64,000 nucleotides of DNA from Sabethes cyaneus (Eukaryota; Arthropoda; Insecta; Diptera; Culicidae): assembly GCF_943734655.1 (NCBI RefSeq), contig NC_071354.1, positions 198,398,911-198,462,910 on the forward strand. The letters run 5' to 3'. A program made the position numbers and the translations under genes. Shown piece after piece: positions 1 to 9,816 of the stretch (position 1 is the stretch's first letter; each line of letters opens with the position of its first letter). The notes below the pieces were generated by a model. That model was given only the letters and a program-made list of their open reading frames with translations. It made no database searches and had not been told where the DNA came from.

Positions 1-206
1 TTAGGGACTAACGCTAACCTAAAAGTTGGACAGTAGAACGGAAAACTTATTGCTAAAAAGGATCACTGAAATGTGAGTGTTTAATCCTAAACTAAATGCT
101 AATATTAACGCTAAACTAAAACTAAAATGTTGCTTACAGTTTGAAGCAGTCGAATAAATATCTTGCTATCAAAAACAGTGCATCTATTTCGTTTGCTGTC
201 GCAACA
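1..206 (+). repeat. 5' LTR, 3' part only
   Basis: Identical to 10023-10228 over 206 of 206 bases, and the match ends exactly at ...GCAACA in both copies. The start of the LTR lies left of the window. An AATAAA at 153-158 is a possible poly(A) signal, which would function in the 3' copy. After the LTR the next 14 bases lead straight to the first ATG, and no TGG-type primer-binding site is evident there. Confidence 0.93.
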
Positions 207-220
207 TTCTTCAAAATTTC

Positions 221-3200
221 ATGATGAGCCATCATTCGGTTCCCGTAACGAAAGCTGCATGCGCTGGATGCACCAGGCCAGAAGAAGCAGATGACCTCGT
301 CCAATGTGACGCCTGTGATACGTGGTGGCACTTCAGCTGTGCCAACGTGACAGAATCGGTCAGCGATCATGCATGGGTGTACATCCGATGCAAGTCTAAC
401 TCCCGCGCTTCTACGAGAGTCAGTGTCATTAGTCGATCATCGTCACAGTTGGCCGATAATATGGCTCGTCTGCGGGAACAACAAGAGTTAGAGAAACAAC
501 GGGCGGAAATCGAACTAGAGAAAAAGTTTTTGAGAGAGCAGCAAAACCTGTTGGAGGTTACGATTGCTGCCGAGGCTGAGAGAAGAAGCCAAGTGAGCCG
601 TGAAGATAGCATGAGAAGAGTTGAGGATTGGATCGGGAGTAGCGCGGGTCTGCAAACTAGCGCGGCAGGTCAAATGCCAGCGGCTGCAGCAGCCCAGCAG
701 CATAACCCGGGATCAACGCACATCAATTCCGACGCAGAAGCGGCAAGAAGCAGCACCAAGGAAGTACCCACGGGGGTACTGTCCAAGTTGGACAATCAAC
801 AACATAGTTCTCCACTACGCGCTCAAACCATCCCAACGTCGGCGGCCAGTGATATGAATCACTCCCAGCCCGTCCCTTCAGAGAAAGTTGATGCTGATCG
901 ACAGAAGACCATGGATATGGTTCGTCATTTGCGAGTGAGACTAACGCGTTGTCTGGAGAAATCAGACCCAACCTTTCCTGAGTTGGCCGATCTGCAAGAA
1001 AAGTGGAAATTATTATCGGTGAATAATGCAGACGAGATTTCGCAACCCGGTGCGGGAGAGTTACGTATCAATCCGGAGCAAACGCAGATTTCTACGGGTA
1101 AGTGTCATGCCTCTGAGAGCCAAATCAATAAAGAGATAGAAAACAGTGTTTCTCAGGTGAAATCGCTTCCAACCATGCAAAATTCCCAAAACGAGCAGCA
1201 GCGTTTAGTTTACGCGCACTCTAATTTGATTAATAACAACAATACGTTGTCAATACAGACCAGTAGCCAGTGTACCCCTTTTCCCCTTGCAAACACCCTA
1301 CCAATATCCACTGTACACCATTCAATGCCACAGCTGTTTGTGCAGCAGTCATATTCGACCGCACGACAACCTATAGTACAGCGACCGAATACAGTGCAGC
1401 AGTCTTCGGTGTCGCTCTCAGTGCAACCACCTTCGGTGTCGTTTTCCATGCCGCAGCCTTCAGTGTGGCAGACTTCGGTACAGCCTACAGTACAACAGAC
1501 TTCGTTGCCACTTTCGGTGCAACAGTCACTATTGCAGCCGTCATGTCCTGTGGTGCAGCCCTTTGTGCAACAGCCTATATTGCAGCAGCCGAATGCAATG
1601 CAACAGCAGCCTTCGGTGTCGTCTTCGGTGCAGCCACCGCCAGAACAGCAGCATGCGGTACAGTCCACAATGCGCCAACCGTTGCAGAGACCGTTTGTGA
1701 TGCAGCCTCACGTTCAACCAATTGCGTTGCAACCATCGGTGCATCAGTCATCTGCAGTTATGAACTATGCACAACAATCTTTTATACAGCAACCTGCAGC
1801 GCAGCAATATTCAATGCAGTCTTCGATGCAGCAGCCACACACAACGTTGCAACCATCTGGGATTCCGTTATCAAATGTGTACCAAGAAGTGAGAGAACCG
1901 ACACCCACTCAGCAGCAGCTCACATCACGCCAATCGTTAGCTCGTGATCTCCCTACGTTCTCGGGGGATCCAGCTGAGTGGCCAATATTCATTTCCAACT
2001 TTGAATATACCACAAAAACGTGCGGCTACACTAACGGAGAGAATATGATTCGCCTTCAAAGGTGCTTGCGTGGGCATGCATTGGAGAGTGTTCGAAGTCG
2101 GTTGGTTTATCCAACAGCGGTTCCGCAGGTGATAGAGACGTTGCGTATGGGATACGGGCGACCGGAGTTGTTAATCAATACCCTGTTGCAGAAAGTTAGA
2201 ACGATGCCAGCTCCTCGAGGTGATAGATTGGAGTCCCTTATCGAGTTCGCAATGACTGTGCAAGAGTTGTGCGATCACATTGAAGCGGCGAATGAAAAGG
2301 CTCATTTGTCTAACCCCACTCTCCTGCAAGAGCTTGTTGGAAAGCTGCCAGCAAGTCAGAAATTGCTGTGGGCAGATTACAAACGAAAGTATGCCGTGGT
2401 AGATCTGAAAACCTTCAGCGATTACATGACCGGGGTGATGCAGGCTGCTTCAAGCGTGGTATCTTATGAACCAGATCCAAAGAAAAACAGTGGAAAGGAG
2501 AAGATAAAAGTGTACGTGAATTCGCATACGACTAAGCCTGAGGAGGTATCTAGTGTGATGGCGTCGCAATCTAAGCCGTGTGTGTGTCTATATTGCGACA
2601 AGGAAGGGCATAAGCTGCGTGATTGCCAATCGTTTAAAATTCTTTCGATCGATGATCGTTGGCGACGGATTCGGGCGCTGAGCTTGTGTCAAATCTGCCT
2701 ATATAGACATGGTAGAAGAGCATGCCGTAATAACAACCGTTGCAACGTAAGCGGCTGTCAGTTCAAACACCATCCTTTGCTGCACGGGAAGCCAATTGCT
2801 CCTACGACGCGAGTGGTGAATAGTCATAACCATAGGACTCTGAATTCTGGTGTGCTGTTCAGAATTATACCCGTAACGCTGCACGGAATATCGGGGAAGA
2901 TTAATACATACGCCTTCCTGGACAAGGGGTCGTCAGTAACTCTTGTAGAAGGCAGTTTGGTGACCAAGCTTGGTATAACTGGAGATCCCCACCCGCTCTG
3001 TCTGAAGTGGACTGGGAACACTCGGGTTGAGGAAGAGTCGCGGACCGTGACGATTACAATTTCGGGATCAGAACAGCAGCGACACTTTAAGCTAGTAAAC
3101 GCTCGCACAGTGAAGAACTTAGACCTGCCGACACAATCCTTTGACCTAGAGAAGGCAGCGGAGAAATTCACCTACCTGAAGCAGCTGCCAATCCAGAGCT

Positions 3201-6166
3201 ACTATAATGCCAGACCAGAAATTCTTATCGGCTTGGATAATTTGGAACTTGCTGTACCGTTGAAGACGAAGGAGGGCGATGGGCCGATTGCCGTTAAAAC
3301 TAAACTAGGATGGTGTATCTATGGTTCAAGTTCACGAGTCCACGAAGCCTTTAGCTTCCATATTTGCGGCTGTACGAGAGACAACGAGTTACATGAGACT
3401 GTCAAGCAATTTTTCGCTGTAGAGGAGAACGGAGTGAAGCAGCTTGGTACCGTCCTTAGCGCAGAAGAAAAACGAGCACAGGAGCTGTTGGAAAATACGA
3501 CGAAACGTGTTGGCGAACATTTTGAAACGGGCCTATTGTGGAAAGAGGATGAGATCGAGTTACCAGACAGCTACAGCATGGCATTGCGAAGATATCACTG
3601 TCTCCAACAGAGGATGGAACGCAACCCAGCTTTAGGTGAGAATATCCGCCGTCAAATAAACGAATACGTACAAAAGGGTTACGCACAACGGGCAACATCC
3701 GCTGATCTGAAGAGTGCGGATCCTAGGAAAGTTTGGTTCTTGCCATTGGGTGCTGTTACAAACCCTAAAAAACCAGGGAAAGTGCGTCTTATATGGGACG
3801 CCGCGGCCAAGGTTTCTGGTGTGTCGCTAAACAGTACATTATTGAAAGGGCCTGATCAGTTGACACTTTTGCCTGCTGTACTGTTCCGTTTCCGTATGTT
3901 CTGTATAGCAGTTAGCGCAGATATTGAACAGATGTTCCATCAGCTGTTCATTAGACCAGCCGACAGGAACTCGCAGCGGTTCTTGTGGTGTGACCAGCCT
4001 GGTGGAGAAGTAGAAACTTACCTAATGAACGTTGCTACTTTCGGCGCTACGTGCTCACCTGCATCTGCGCAATTCGTGAAGAATTTGAACGCCAAGGAAC
4101 ACATCCAGCAGTACCCAAGGGCCGTCGAAGGAATCTTAAAGAGCCACTACGTTGATGACTTCCTTGACAGTTTTGGCAGTGAAAGTGAAGCAGAAAAGGT
4201 ATCGGCAGAGGTGCGGCTAGTCCACAAAAATGGAGGGTTCCATCTACGCAACTGGAGATCGAATAGCAAAAGGGTTCTGACAGGTCTAGGAGAATCGGCA
4301 GAAGGAGACAGCAAAAACCTTAATCTAGACTGTGGGGAACAAGTGGATCGAGTCCTCGGAATGTTATGGTCGGCGAGTTCAGACGTATTGAGCTTCTCTG
4401 CGCATATGAGTGACGAAGTAAGGAACCTTCTAGAAAGCAATACTCGACCGACCAAGCGCCAAGTGCTACGGTGCGTAATGTCCCTTTTCGATCCGCTTGG
4501 GTTGCTTGCACCATTTATAATCCACGGTAAAGTGCTGATCCAGGAGCTGTGGAGAGCGGGAACGGAATGGGATGAAGGTGTAGGTGATGAGGTGTTCGAA
4601 CACTGGAACCGGTGGATAAGGATGATCGAGTTCGTATCTACTGTGAAGATACCGAGGTGCTACTTTCCACGAGCTACGGAAGCGACATATAAAAATGCCC
4701 AGCTTCACGTATTCGTTGACGCCAGTGAAATTGCTTACTCGTGCGCGGTCTACATTCGAACGACTGAAGGCGAGGGGGCTCCCAATTGTGTTTTAGTTTC
4801 CGGAAAGACCAAGGTAGCTCCGCTGAAACCGATGTCCATTCCAAGGCTGGAACTGCAAGGATGCGTCCTCGGAACACGTTTGCTAAACTTTGTGCTCGAC
4901 AACCATCCTACTCCATTCGCCAAACGATTCCTTTGGACGGATTCTACAACTGCGCGATCATGGATCCGGTCGGACCCGCGGCGTTACAAGCCTTTCGTAG
5001 CTCACCGTATAGGGGAGATTTTGGAGACCACGGACGTTAGCGAATGGCGTTGGGTGCCTTCTAAGCTTAACCCAGCAGATGAGGCAACCAAGTGGGGTCA
5101 GGGACCCTATTTTAATCCCGATAGTAAATGGTTTGGTGGGCCGGACTTCTTGCGACTTCCGGAAGAAGCATGGCCAAAAGCGAACGATTTGATGGAATCT
5201 ACAACTGAAGAGGTCAGACCAGCAGTAATGCTGCATTTCGCATTTGAACCAGTATTGGATTTTAACAGATTTTCAACGTGGACAAGGCTACTACGAACCG
5301 TGGCATACGTTCTACGCTTTTTGTCCAATATCTCCAAACCGAAACCGAAGATAGGTGGATCTCTAATGCAAACCGAGCTGCTCGATGCAGAAAACACTAT
5401 TTGGAAGCTAGTACAGCGAGAAAGTTACCCGGATGAGATAGCCATTCTAGAGCGGGCTAAATCTGATCCGACTGCGAAATTCGAGCCCCTTGATCGGAGA
5501 AGCCAACTGTATACGTTGATGCCAACGTTAGATGAGATCGGGTTGCTGAGACAGCAAAGTCGTATAGTAGCTGCGGAGTATGTTGCGTACGATACTCGGT
5601 ACCCAATAATTCTCCCCACGAAACACCGAGCAGTGAGCCTCCTGACAGAAGACTATCACCGACGTTACCACCATGCGAACAATGAAACCGTTGTCAACGA
5701 GCTTCGGCAACGTTACGTGATCTCGAGTTTACGTCGCCTCGTAAAGACCGTCTCTTACAAGTGTCAAATGTGCAAAATCCGTAAAGCTCGTCCTACCAAT
5801 CCACCAATGGCCGCGCTACCTCCTGCCCGCCTGGCCGTACACGTTCCCCCTTTTACTCACGTAGGCCTGGATTATTTTGGTCCATTCTTCGTGAAGGTGG
5901 GGAGATCTCAGGTGAAGAGATGGATAGCACTCTTCACATGCCTCACGATTCGAGCTGTTCATCTCGAGGTTGCTTTCAGCTTGTCGACGGTATCCTGCAT
6001 TTCCTGCGTACGACGATTTATCGGACGTCGAGGTCCGCCGAGTGAAATATTTAGCGATAATGGCACCAACTTTCAGGGGGCAGAACTAGCATTGGGCGAT
6101 ACTGTATCTGTATCGAAAAAATCGATACTTTTGAGCCGATACATCGATATTTTGGATCGATACTGA
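221..6166 (+). CDS. BEL/Pao Gag-Pol polyprotein, 5' part, broken in the integrase domain
   Basis: This encodes the capsid and enzymes of a BEL element. Domains in residue order: PHD-like Cys/His finger (~14-58); charged coiled-coil stretch (~80-115); Gln-rich tract with repeated QPSVQQ-like units (~370-570); DUF1759-type Gag (~577-740, LPTFSGDPAEW); zinc knuckles (~787-840, CLYCDKEGHKLRDC); retropepsin (~880-1040) with DKGSS where DSG or DTG is usual; RT with the YVDD box near 1309; RNase H (FVDAS near 1497); integrase HHCC finger (~1812-1855) and the first two catalytic Asp (GLDYFGPF, FSDNGTNF). Native coding ends at 6086. The last ~27 codons to the stop are read from the inserted element. 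The start at 221 is the first ATG, 14 nt after the LTR. There are no frameshifts or stops before the insertion. Confidence 0.92.
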   Translation: MMSHHSVPVTKAACAGCTRPEEADDLVQCDACDTWWHFSCANVTESVSDHAWVYIRCKSNSRASTRVSVISRSSSQLADNMARLREQQELEKQRAEIELEKKFLREQQNLLEVTIAAEAERRSQVSREDSMRRVEDWIGSSAGLQTSAAGQMPAAAAAQQHNPGSTHINSDAEAARSSTKEVPTGVLSKLDNQQHSSPLRAQTIPTSAASDMNHSQPVPSEKVDADRQKTMDMVRHLRVRLTRCLEKSDPTFPELADLQEKWKLLSVNNADEISQPGAGELRINPEQTQISTGKCHASESQINKEIENSVSQVKSLPTMQNSQNEQQRLVYAHSNLINNNNTLSIQTSSQCTPFPLANTLPISTVHHSMPQLFVQQSYSTARQPIVQRPNTVQQSSVSLSVQPPSVSFSMPQPSVWQTSVQPTVQQTSLPLSVQQSLLQPSCPVVQPFVQQPILQQPNAMQQQPSVSSSVQPPPEQQHAVQSTMRQPLQRPFVMQPHVQPIALQPSVHQSSAVMNYAQQSFIQQPAAQQYSMQSSMQQPHTTLQPSGIPLSNVYQEVREPTPTQQQLTSRQSLARDLPTFSGDPAEWPIFISNFEYTTKTCGYTNGENMIRLQRCLRGHALESVRSRLVYPTAVPQVIETLRMGYGRPELLINTLLQKVRTMPAPRGDRLESLIEFAMTVQELCDHIEAANEKAHLSNPTLLQELVGKLPASQKLLWADYKRKYAVVDLKTFSDYMTGVMQAASSVVSYEPDPKKNSGKEKIKVYVNSHTTKPEEVSSVMASQSKPCVCLYCDKEGHKLRDCQSFKILSIDDRWRRIRALSLCQICLYRHGRRACRNNNRCNVSGCQFKHHPLLHGKPIAPTTRVVNSHNHRTLNSGVLFRIIPVTLHGISGKINTYAFLDKGSSVTLVEGSLVTKLGITGDPHPLCLKWTGNTRVEEESRTVTITISGSEQQRHFKLVNARTVKNLDLPTQSFDLEKAAEKFTYLKQLPIQSYYNARPEILIGLDNLELAVPLKTKEGDGPIAVKTKLGWCIYGSSSRVHEAFSFHICGCTRDNELHETVKQFFAVEENGVKQLGTVLSAEEKRAQELLENTTKRVGEHFETGLLWKEDEIELPDSYSMALRRYHCLQQRMERNPALGENIRRQINEYVQKGYAQRATSADLKSADPRKVWFLPLGAVTNPKKPGKVRLIWDAAAKVSGVSLNSTLLKGPDQLTLLPAVLFRFRMFCIAVSADIEQMFHQLFIRPADRNSQRFLWCDQPGGEVETYLMNVATFGATCSPASAQFVKNLNAKEHIQQYPRAVEGILKSHYVDDFLDSFGSESEAEKVSAEVRLVHKNGGFHLRNWRSNSKRVLTGLGESAEGDSKNLNLDCGEQVDRVLGMLWSASSDVLSFSAHMSDEVRNLLESNTRPTKRQVLRCVMSLFDPLGLLAPFIIHGKVLIQELWRAGTEWDEGVGDEVFEHWNRWIRMIEFVSTVKIPRCYFPRATEATYKNAQLHVFVDASEIAYSCAVYIRTTEGEGAPNCVLVSGKTKVAPLKPMSIPRLELQGCVLGTRLLNFVLDNHPTPFAKRFLWTDSTTARSWIRSDPRRYKPFVAHRIGEILETTDVSEWRWVPSKLNPADEATKWGQGPYFNPDSKWFGGPDFLRLPEEAWPKANDLMESTTEEVRPAVMLHFAFEPVLDFNRFSTWTRLLRTVAYVLRFLSNISKPKPKIGGSLMQTELLDAENTIWKLVQRESYPDEIAILERAKSDPTAKFEPLDRRSQLYTLMPTLDEIGLLRQQSRIVAAEYVAYDTRYPIILPTKHRAVSLLTEDYHRRYHHANNETVVNELRQRYVISSLRRLVKTVSYKCQMCKIRKARPTNPPMAALPPARLAVHVPPFTHVGLDYFGPFFVKVGRSQVKRWIALFTCLTIRAVHLEVAFSLSTVSCISCVRRFIGRRGPPSEIFSDNGTNFQGAELALGDTVSVSKKSILLSRYIDILDRY

Positions 6167-6249
6167 GCGTCCCGATACCGGCCAATATCGATGCTAAAAC
6201 GACGATATTTGTATCGATACCTTTATAGTAAATGCTAGAGAAACTAAAA

Positions 6250-6840
6250 TACTTTACTTATCCTAATGCGATGTCCATTAGGATTTCACCTGCATAACAA
6301 TGTTTGGCCAACAAACTCGATCCATGGCTGTCCGCCTCCAATTTCTCGAATGTCCCACACTTTCCAGGACTTGCTCCATATGGTCTAACCGTCAAGCACG
6401 CTGCGTACCTCTGCGCCTGGTACCAACCGAATGCGAGGCAAACATCATTTTTACGGGATTGTTTTCTGGCATTCTCACAACATGTCCCGGCCATTGTACT
6501 CTTCCAGCCTCAGCAACTTTCTGAATGCTGGGTTGGCCGAAAAGCTGCGCCAGCTTGTGGTTCATGTTTTTCCTCCATAGACCGTACTCACATACACCAC
6601 CAAAGATGATCCTAAGCACACGACGTCCAAAAGTGACCAGTCTCCGTCGAGCATTGTCAACGTTTCGTGCCCGTAGACTATCGGTCTTATTTGCGCTTTG
6701 TACATGGTACATTTGGTACAGGGAGTGCTTGCCAGATTTTAGGGTCTTGTAGAATCCGTAGTAAGCACGACTTCCGGCAAGAATACCTCTGCGTATTTCT
6801 CTGCTGCAGATGTTATCCGACCACCTCGAACTCGTAGAAA
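6250..6840 (-). pseudogene. RTE-clade retrotransposon 3' fragment (C-terminal region)
   Basis: Minus-strand reading at 6392-6712 contains RRVLRIIFGGVCE, MNHKLAQLFG and VQWPGHVVRMPENNPVKMMFAS, the conserved C-terminal region after the reverse transcriptase in mosquito RTE (JAM1-like) elements. The reading is shifted and broken on both sides, so this is a dead fragment. It lies wholly inside the hAT-like element at 6087-9024 and cannot be an independent recent insertion into BEL. Confidence 0.75.
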
Positions 6841-6929
6841 TTAAAATAAGAGGTGTACCTAATTAATGCGGCAACTAATTTTTTTTTCGATAAATAAACT
6901 CTGCAAAAATAGATGCATTCCCAGTTCCA

Positions 6930-7362
6930 GTCTTAAATCAAATTTTAAGTAAAACTTCAATTTCAATTTGAAATCTAATTTAAAGTCGGATTTCTTAGGT
7001 GATGTAAAAAAAATCAAATTCAATTTCAAATCCTATCTCAAGTTCAAGTATAAGTCCGATATAACTCCAATTTCTGGCAAAGTTGTAAGTATAATTTCTA
7101 GTCAAATTTTACATCCAATTCACTATTAGTTACTAGTAAAATTTTAAGTTCTTTATTATGTCCTATTTCAAGTTCAATTTCATGTCTCATTATAAGTCTT
7201 ATTTCATGTGTAATTTCAAGTCCAATTTATATATTCTAGTCTGAATTGGTCCGAACTTGAGTTTAACTTCGCGTCCAATTTTAAGTGTGATTTGTAGTCC
7301 AAATTCAAGTTCCACTTCAAGTTTAATTTTAAGTTAAATTTAAAGTCTTACTTCCAGCTCAA
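6930..7362. repeat. Degenerate short tandem repeats, left block
   Basis: The sequence keeps returning to units close to AATTTCAAGTTC with a period near 12 bp and many substitutions (aatttcaagtcc, aattttaagttc, aatttcatgtctc). It continues after the MITE at 7365-7934 as the block at 7970-8165, so the MITE landed in an older repeat array. No coding sense. Confidence 0.7.
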
Positions 7363-7364
7363 TA

Positions 7365-7934
7365 GAGGTTTTCCGTCAGATCATACCCCTTCTTTTCTTA
7401 TTTTTTCTCGAAAGTACTCCCAATACGAGTGATAATGGTGCAAAAATATATTTTTTTCGTTGACTCTAGAATTTACTACGATTTTTCAAACAATGTAAAT
7501 TGCAAGAATGGTGAGTTTCTTTTCACCAAATCACGAATGTTGAGTTTTAAAAAATTCGTTTCGGCTGCACTGTTTATTAAAATTTTCAGATTTTCTGGCA
7601 GCATTGCACAACAGATATTGACATATGTATATCAGCGGTTGAGTGAAAAGGACAAAACGAATGAAGCTAAATGATTACCTTCTTTTTCGTTTCGTGCGTT
7701 GCTTGCCACAAGAGTAAAGAGTGGCATAAATGGTTTCGAAGTGGTGAAAATAGAGGACACTGGTACAAAAAGGCATGTAATACATCCGAGAAGTGACGGG
7801 TTGAAATATACGTATTTTAGTTTTTCATTTTTACAGTAGTTAGAGGTTTTAATAAAGAAAGTTTTATATGGGTATCATTTCTAAGAGTCAAAACCGAACA
7901 TTTAGTGGAAAAAAAAATTTTAACGGAAAACCTC
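7365..7934. mobile_element. TA-flanked MITE
   Basis: Inverted ends GAGGTTTTCCGT (7365-7376) and ACGGAAAACCTC (7923-7934), each bordered by TA (7363-7364 and 7935-7936). The TA duplication suggests the Tc1/mariner superfamily. The 570-bp interior has no transposase. It splits the degenerate repeat array of the surrounding hAT-like element. Confidence 0.72.
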
Positions 7935-7969
7935 TATTTAAAGTAAAGATTCAAGTTGAAATTGATTCA

Positions 7970-8165
7970 AACTGAAGTCCAATATCATTTGTTCATCAAT
8001 ATCAATTTGAAGTTCAATTTTAAGCATAATGCCATGCTCAATTCTAAGTTAAATTTCAGTTCCCATTTCAAGTTCAATATCAAGTTTAATTTCAGGTTCA
8101 ATTTTAAGTAAAATTTCAAGTGCAATTCCAGCTCCGATTTTAAAATTAATTTCAAATGCAATTAG
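7970..8165. repeat. Degenerate short tandem repeats, right block
   Basis: Same AATTTCAAGTTC-like units as 6930-7362, resuming right of the MITE. Examples are caatttgaagttcaatttt and caatatcaagtttaatttcagg. It ends where RTE-like sequence begins. Confidence 0.6.
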
Positions 8166-8279
8166 ACAACTCACAAGTTGCTGAGTGAAGCTCTGCTTTC
8201 CTCAATGAAGGTAGCTGTCTTGGCACTCGAAGATGGATGTGGTTGGATACGCTAGACCGTCAATGAAGCCGCAACTGCG

Positions 8280-8455
8280 TTGTTAAGTGAAGAAACCCTG
8301 AGTGCATGAAATAACTTTTGACGGAGATGAACTGGAAGGGGTTGATGAATTCATAAATTAGGGATCTCTGGCAACCGCCGTCAATCATACGAGTAAGCAG
8401 ATTCAACGACGCATTCTAGCTAAGTCAGGTCTACTTTTCCCTTCGTAAGTCATTT
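8280..8455 (+). pseudogene. RTE-clade RT fragment (region after the polymerase domain)
   Basis: Plus-strand reading near 8318-8450 gives DGDELEGVDEFINLGSLATA followed by an IQRRI-like stretch. This matches the DGDELEVVDEF...QRRIQAGNRAYFALR block that also appears at 33340-33430 on the minus strand. It is frameshifted and short. Its orientation is opposite to the RTE piece at 6250-6840 in the same hAT-like element. Confidence 0.65.
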
Positions 8456-8497
8456 CGATCAAGGAGCATAAACCGTATGCAAAATATAAAAGCATTT

Positions 8498-8763
8498 GCT
8501 AGCGCTTGGCTGAGTGGTCGATTTCTGGTCGGCCCGGCCGGTTTTTCACTTGCAAAGCCGGTGACCGATCAATCTGGCAAAAAGTCGGTTTACCAACTTA
8601 AAAAAACGGATTTGTACTTTTTGTCCGATTTTTAAAATTTATTTTTCATTTCCATCATTCCACTAGATTTTCTAATAAATTTTGTAGCAATCCTGAGCAC
8701 TTCGTTGCAGTTTCCGGTCAAAAGAGTTTAAAACCGCAGGCCTGACCAGTCCGACTCAGCTAT
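8498..8763. mobile_element. Possible small inverted-repeat element
   Basis: The left end (ggctgagtggtcgatttctggtcggcc) and the complement of the right end near 8763 (agctgagtcggactggtcaggcc) are similar but imperfect. The interior is AT-rich and non-coding. No clear target duplication was found, so this is a weak call. Confidence 0.4.
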
Positions 8764-9032
8764 TATTTCGTTCCTAACGAGATTTCGTATGAGAACGAAA
8801 GAGAATCAACAGTAGTAAAAGCACACGCATATAATTTTCTAAAAAATTAAGCTTAATAATAAACAAAAGTGTGGTTTTCGTTGCACCCTGTCAGTGTATC
8901 GATACCGATATCGATACCACTGGTATCGATACTTGCCGCCCGATATTTCAACGGGATCGATACCTTTACAAAAATTGTATCGATATTCGAATATCGATGC
9001 TTTTCGCAGTATCGCCCAATGCTAGGCAGAAC

Positions 9033-9781
9033 GCATTCTACGAGAGCAGATCAGCAAAGGACTCTCCGAAACGTTTACTAGCACAACAACAAAGTGGAAT
9101 TTTAATCCGCCTGGGGCTCCACATATGGGGGGTGCTTGGGAAAGGTTGGTACGGTCTGTCAAGTCGGCTATGAAGGATGCTTATAACGAGGGAAAATTGA
9201 GCGATGAAGAACTGTTGACGCTGGTTGTAGAGGCAGAGAACATTGTCAATTCGAGGCCTCTGACATACTTACCATTGGACTCCGAAGAGTCTGCTGCTTT
9301 GACTCCTAACCACTTCCTTTTGGGACAGTCTAGCGGAGCCAAGCCAGCGAGTGTTGATAGCAGTGGATCTCAGACGAACCTACGGGATACCTGGGGAGGT
9401 ATTCGACGCCAACTAGACATATTTTGGCAGCGTTTCTTGCTGGAGTATCTCCCATTCATTAGGAGGCAACCGAAATGGTTCAGTGAAACCAAACCACTAC
9501 GGGTCGGTGACCTAGTCCTGGTGACGGACGGCGAGCGGCGTAACGAATGGATCCGAGGCAAAATAATCCAGACTTTTCCGGGCGTCGATGGAAGGGTTCG
9601 ACAAGCTTCCGTGCAGACACGACAGGGCATTTTTAGGCGACCAACAACTAGGCTTGCGGTGCTCGACGTAGATGATCGTAGTGCTGTCCCCGAAGACTTT
9701 GGGAAGCACCGGGGGGAGGATGTTGAAACCGGTACGGCCGAGATGGTCACCCTAGATCAACCGATTCAACCGCTTGACTGA
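9033..9781 (+). CDS. BEL/Pao polyprotein, 3' part (integrase C-terminal half)
   Basis: This continues the BEL frame directly after the second copy of the 8-bp duplication; the phase is conserved if the insert and one duplicate are ignored. It contains the rest of the integrase core, with the catalytic Glu in GGAWERLV near 9134, then SRPLTYL, TPNHFLLG, the DIFWQRFLLEYLPFIR helix region and the C-terminal VGDLVLVTD/WIRGKI segment (DUF5641-like) of BEL integrases. A methionine-initiated reading starts only at 9125. The stop is TGA at 9779-9781, ~35 bp before the inferred 3' LTR. No stops or frameshifts are seen. Confidence 0.9.
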
Positions 9782-9816
9782 TAAGCGCAGCCAACATCGA
9801 AGAAAACGGTCTGCAT

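Larger units (their letters stand above)
6087..9024. mobile_element. hAT-like non-autonomous DNA transposon inside the BEL integrase
   Basis: The boundaries are sharp: perfect 18-bp terminal inverted repeats (TAGCATTGGGCGATACTG at 6087-6104 and its complement at 9007-9024), flanked by direct 8-bp copies GGCAGAAC at 6079-6086 and 9025-9032. An 8-bp duplication is the hAT hallmark. Subterminal regions are dense in TATCGATA/GTATCGATAC motifs on both sides, as expected for transposase-binding repeats. There is no transposase frame in its 2938 bp. Cargo: a minus-strand RTE 3' piece, degenerate ~12-bp repeats, a TA-flanked MITE, a plus-strand RTE piece and a small inverted-repeat element. The insertion separates the second integrase Asp from the catalytic Glu. 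Confidence 0.93.

Noticed and set aside
1..10. TTAGGG telomere-like start
   Set aside because: Single occurrence inside an LTR, repeated at 10023; not a telomeric array.
1210..1668. 152-codon cysteine-rich frame on the minus strand
   Set aside because: Shadow of the Gln-rich BEL Gag repeat; no independent support.
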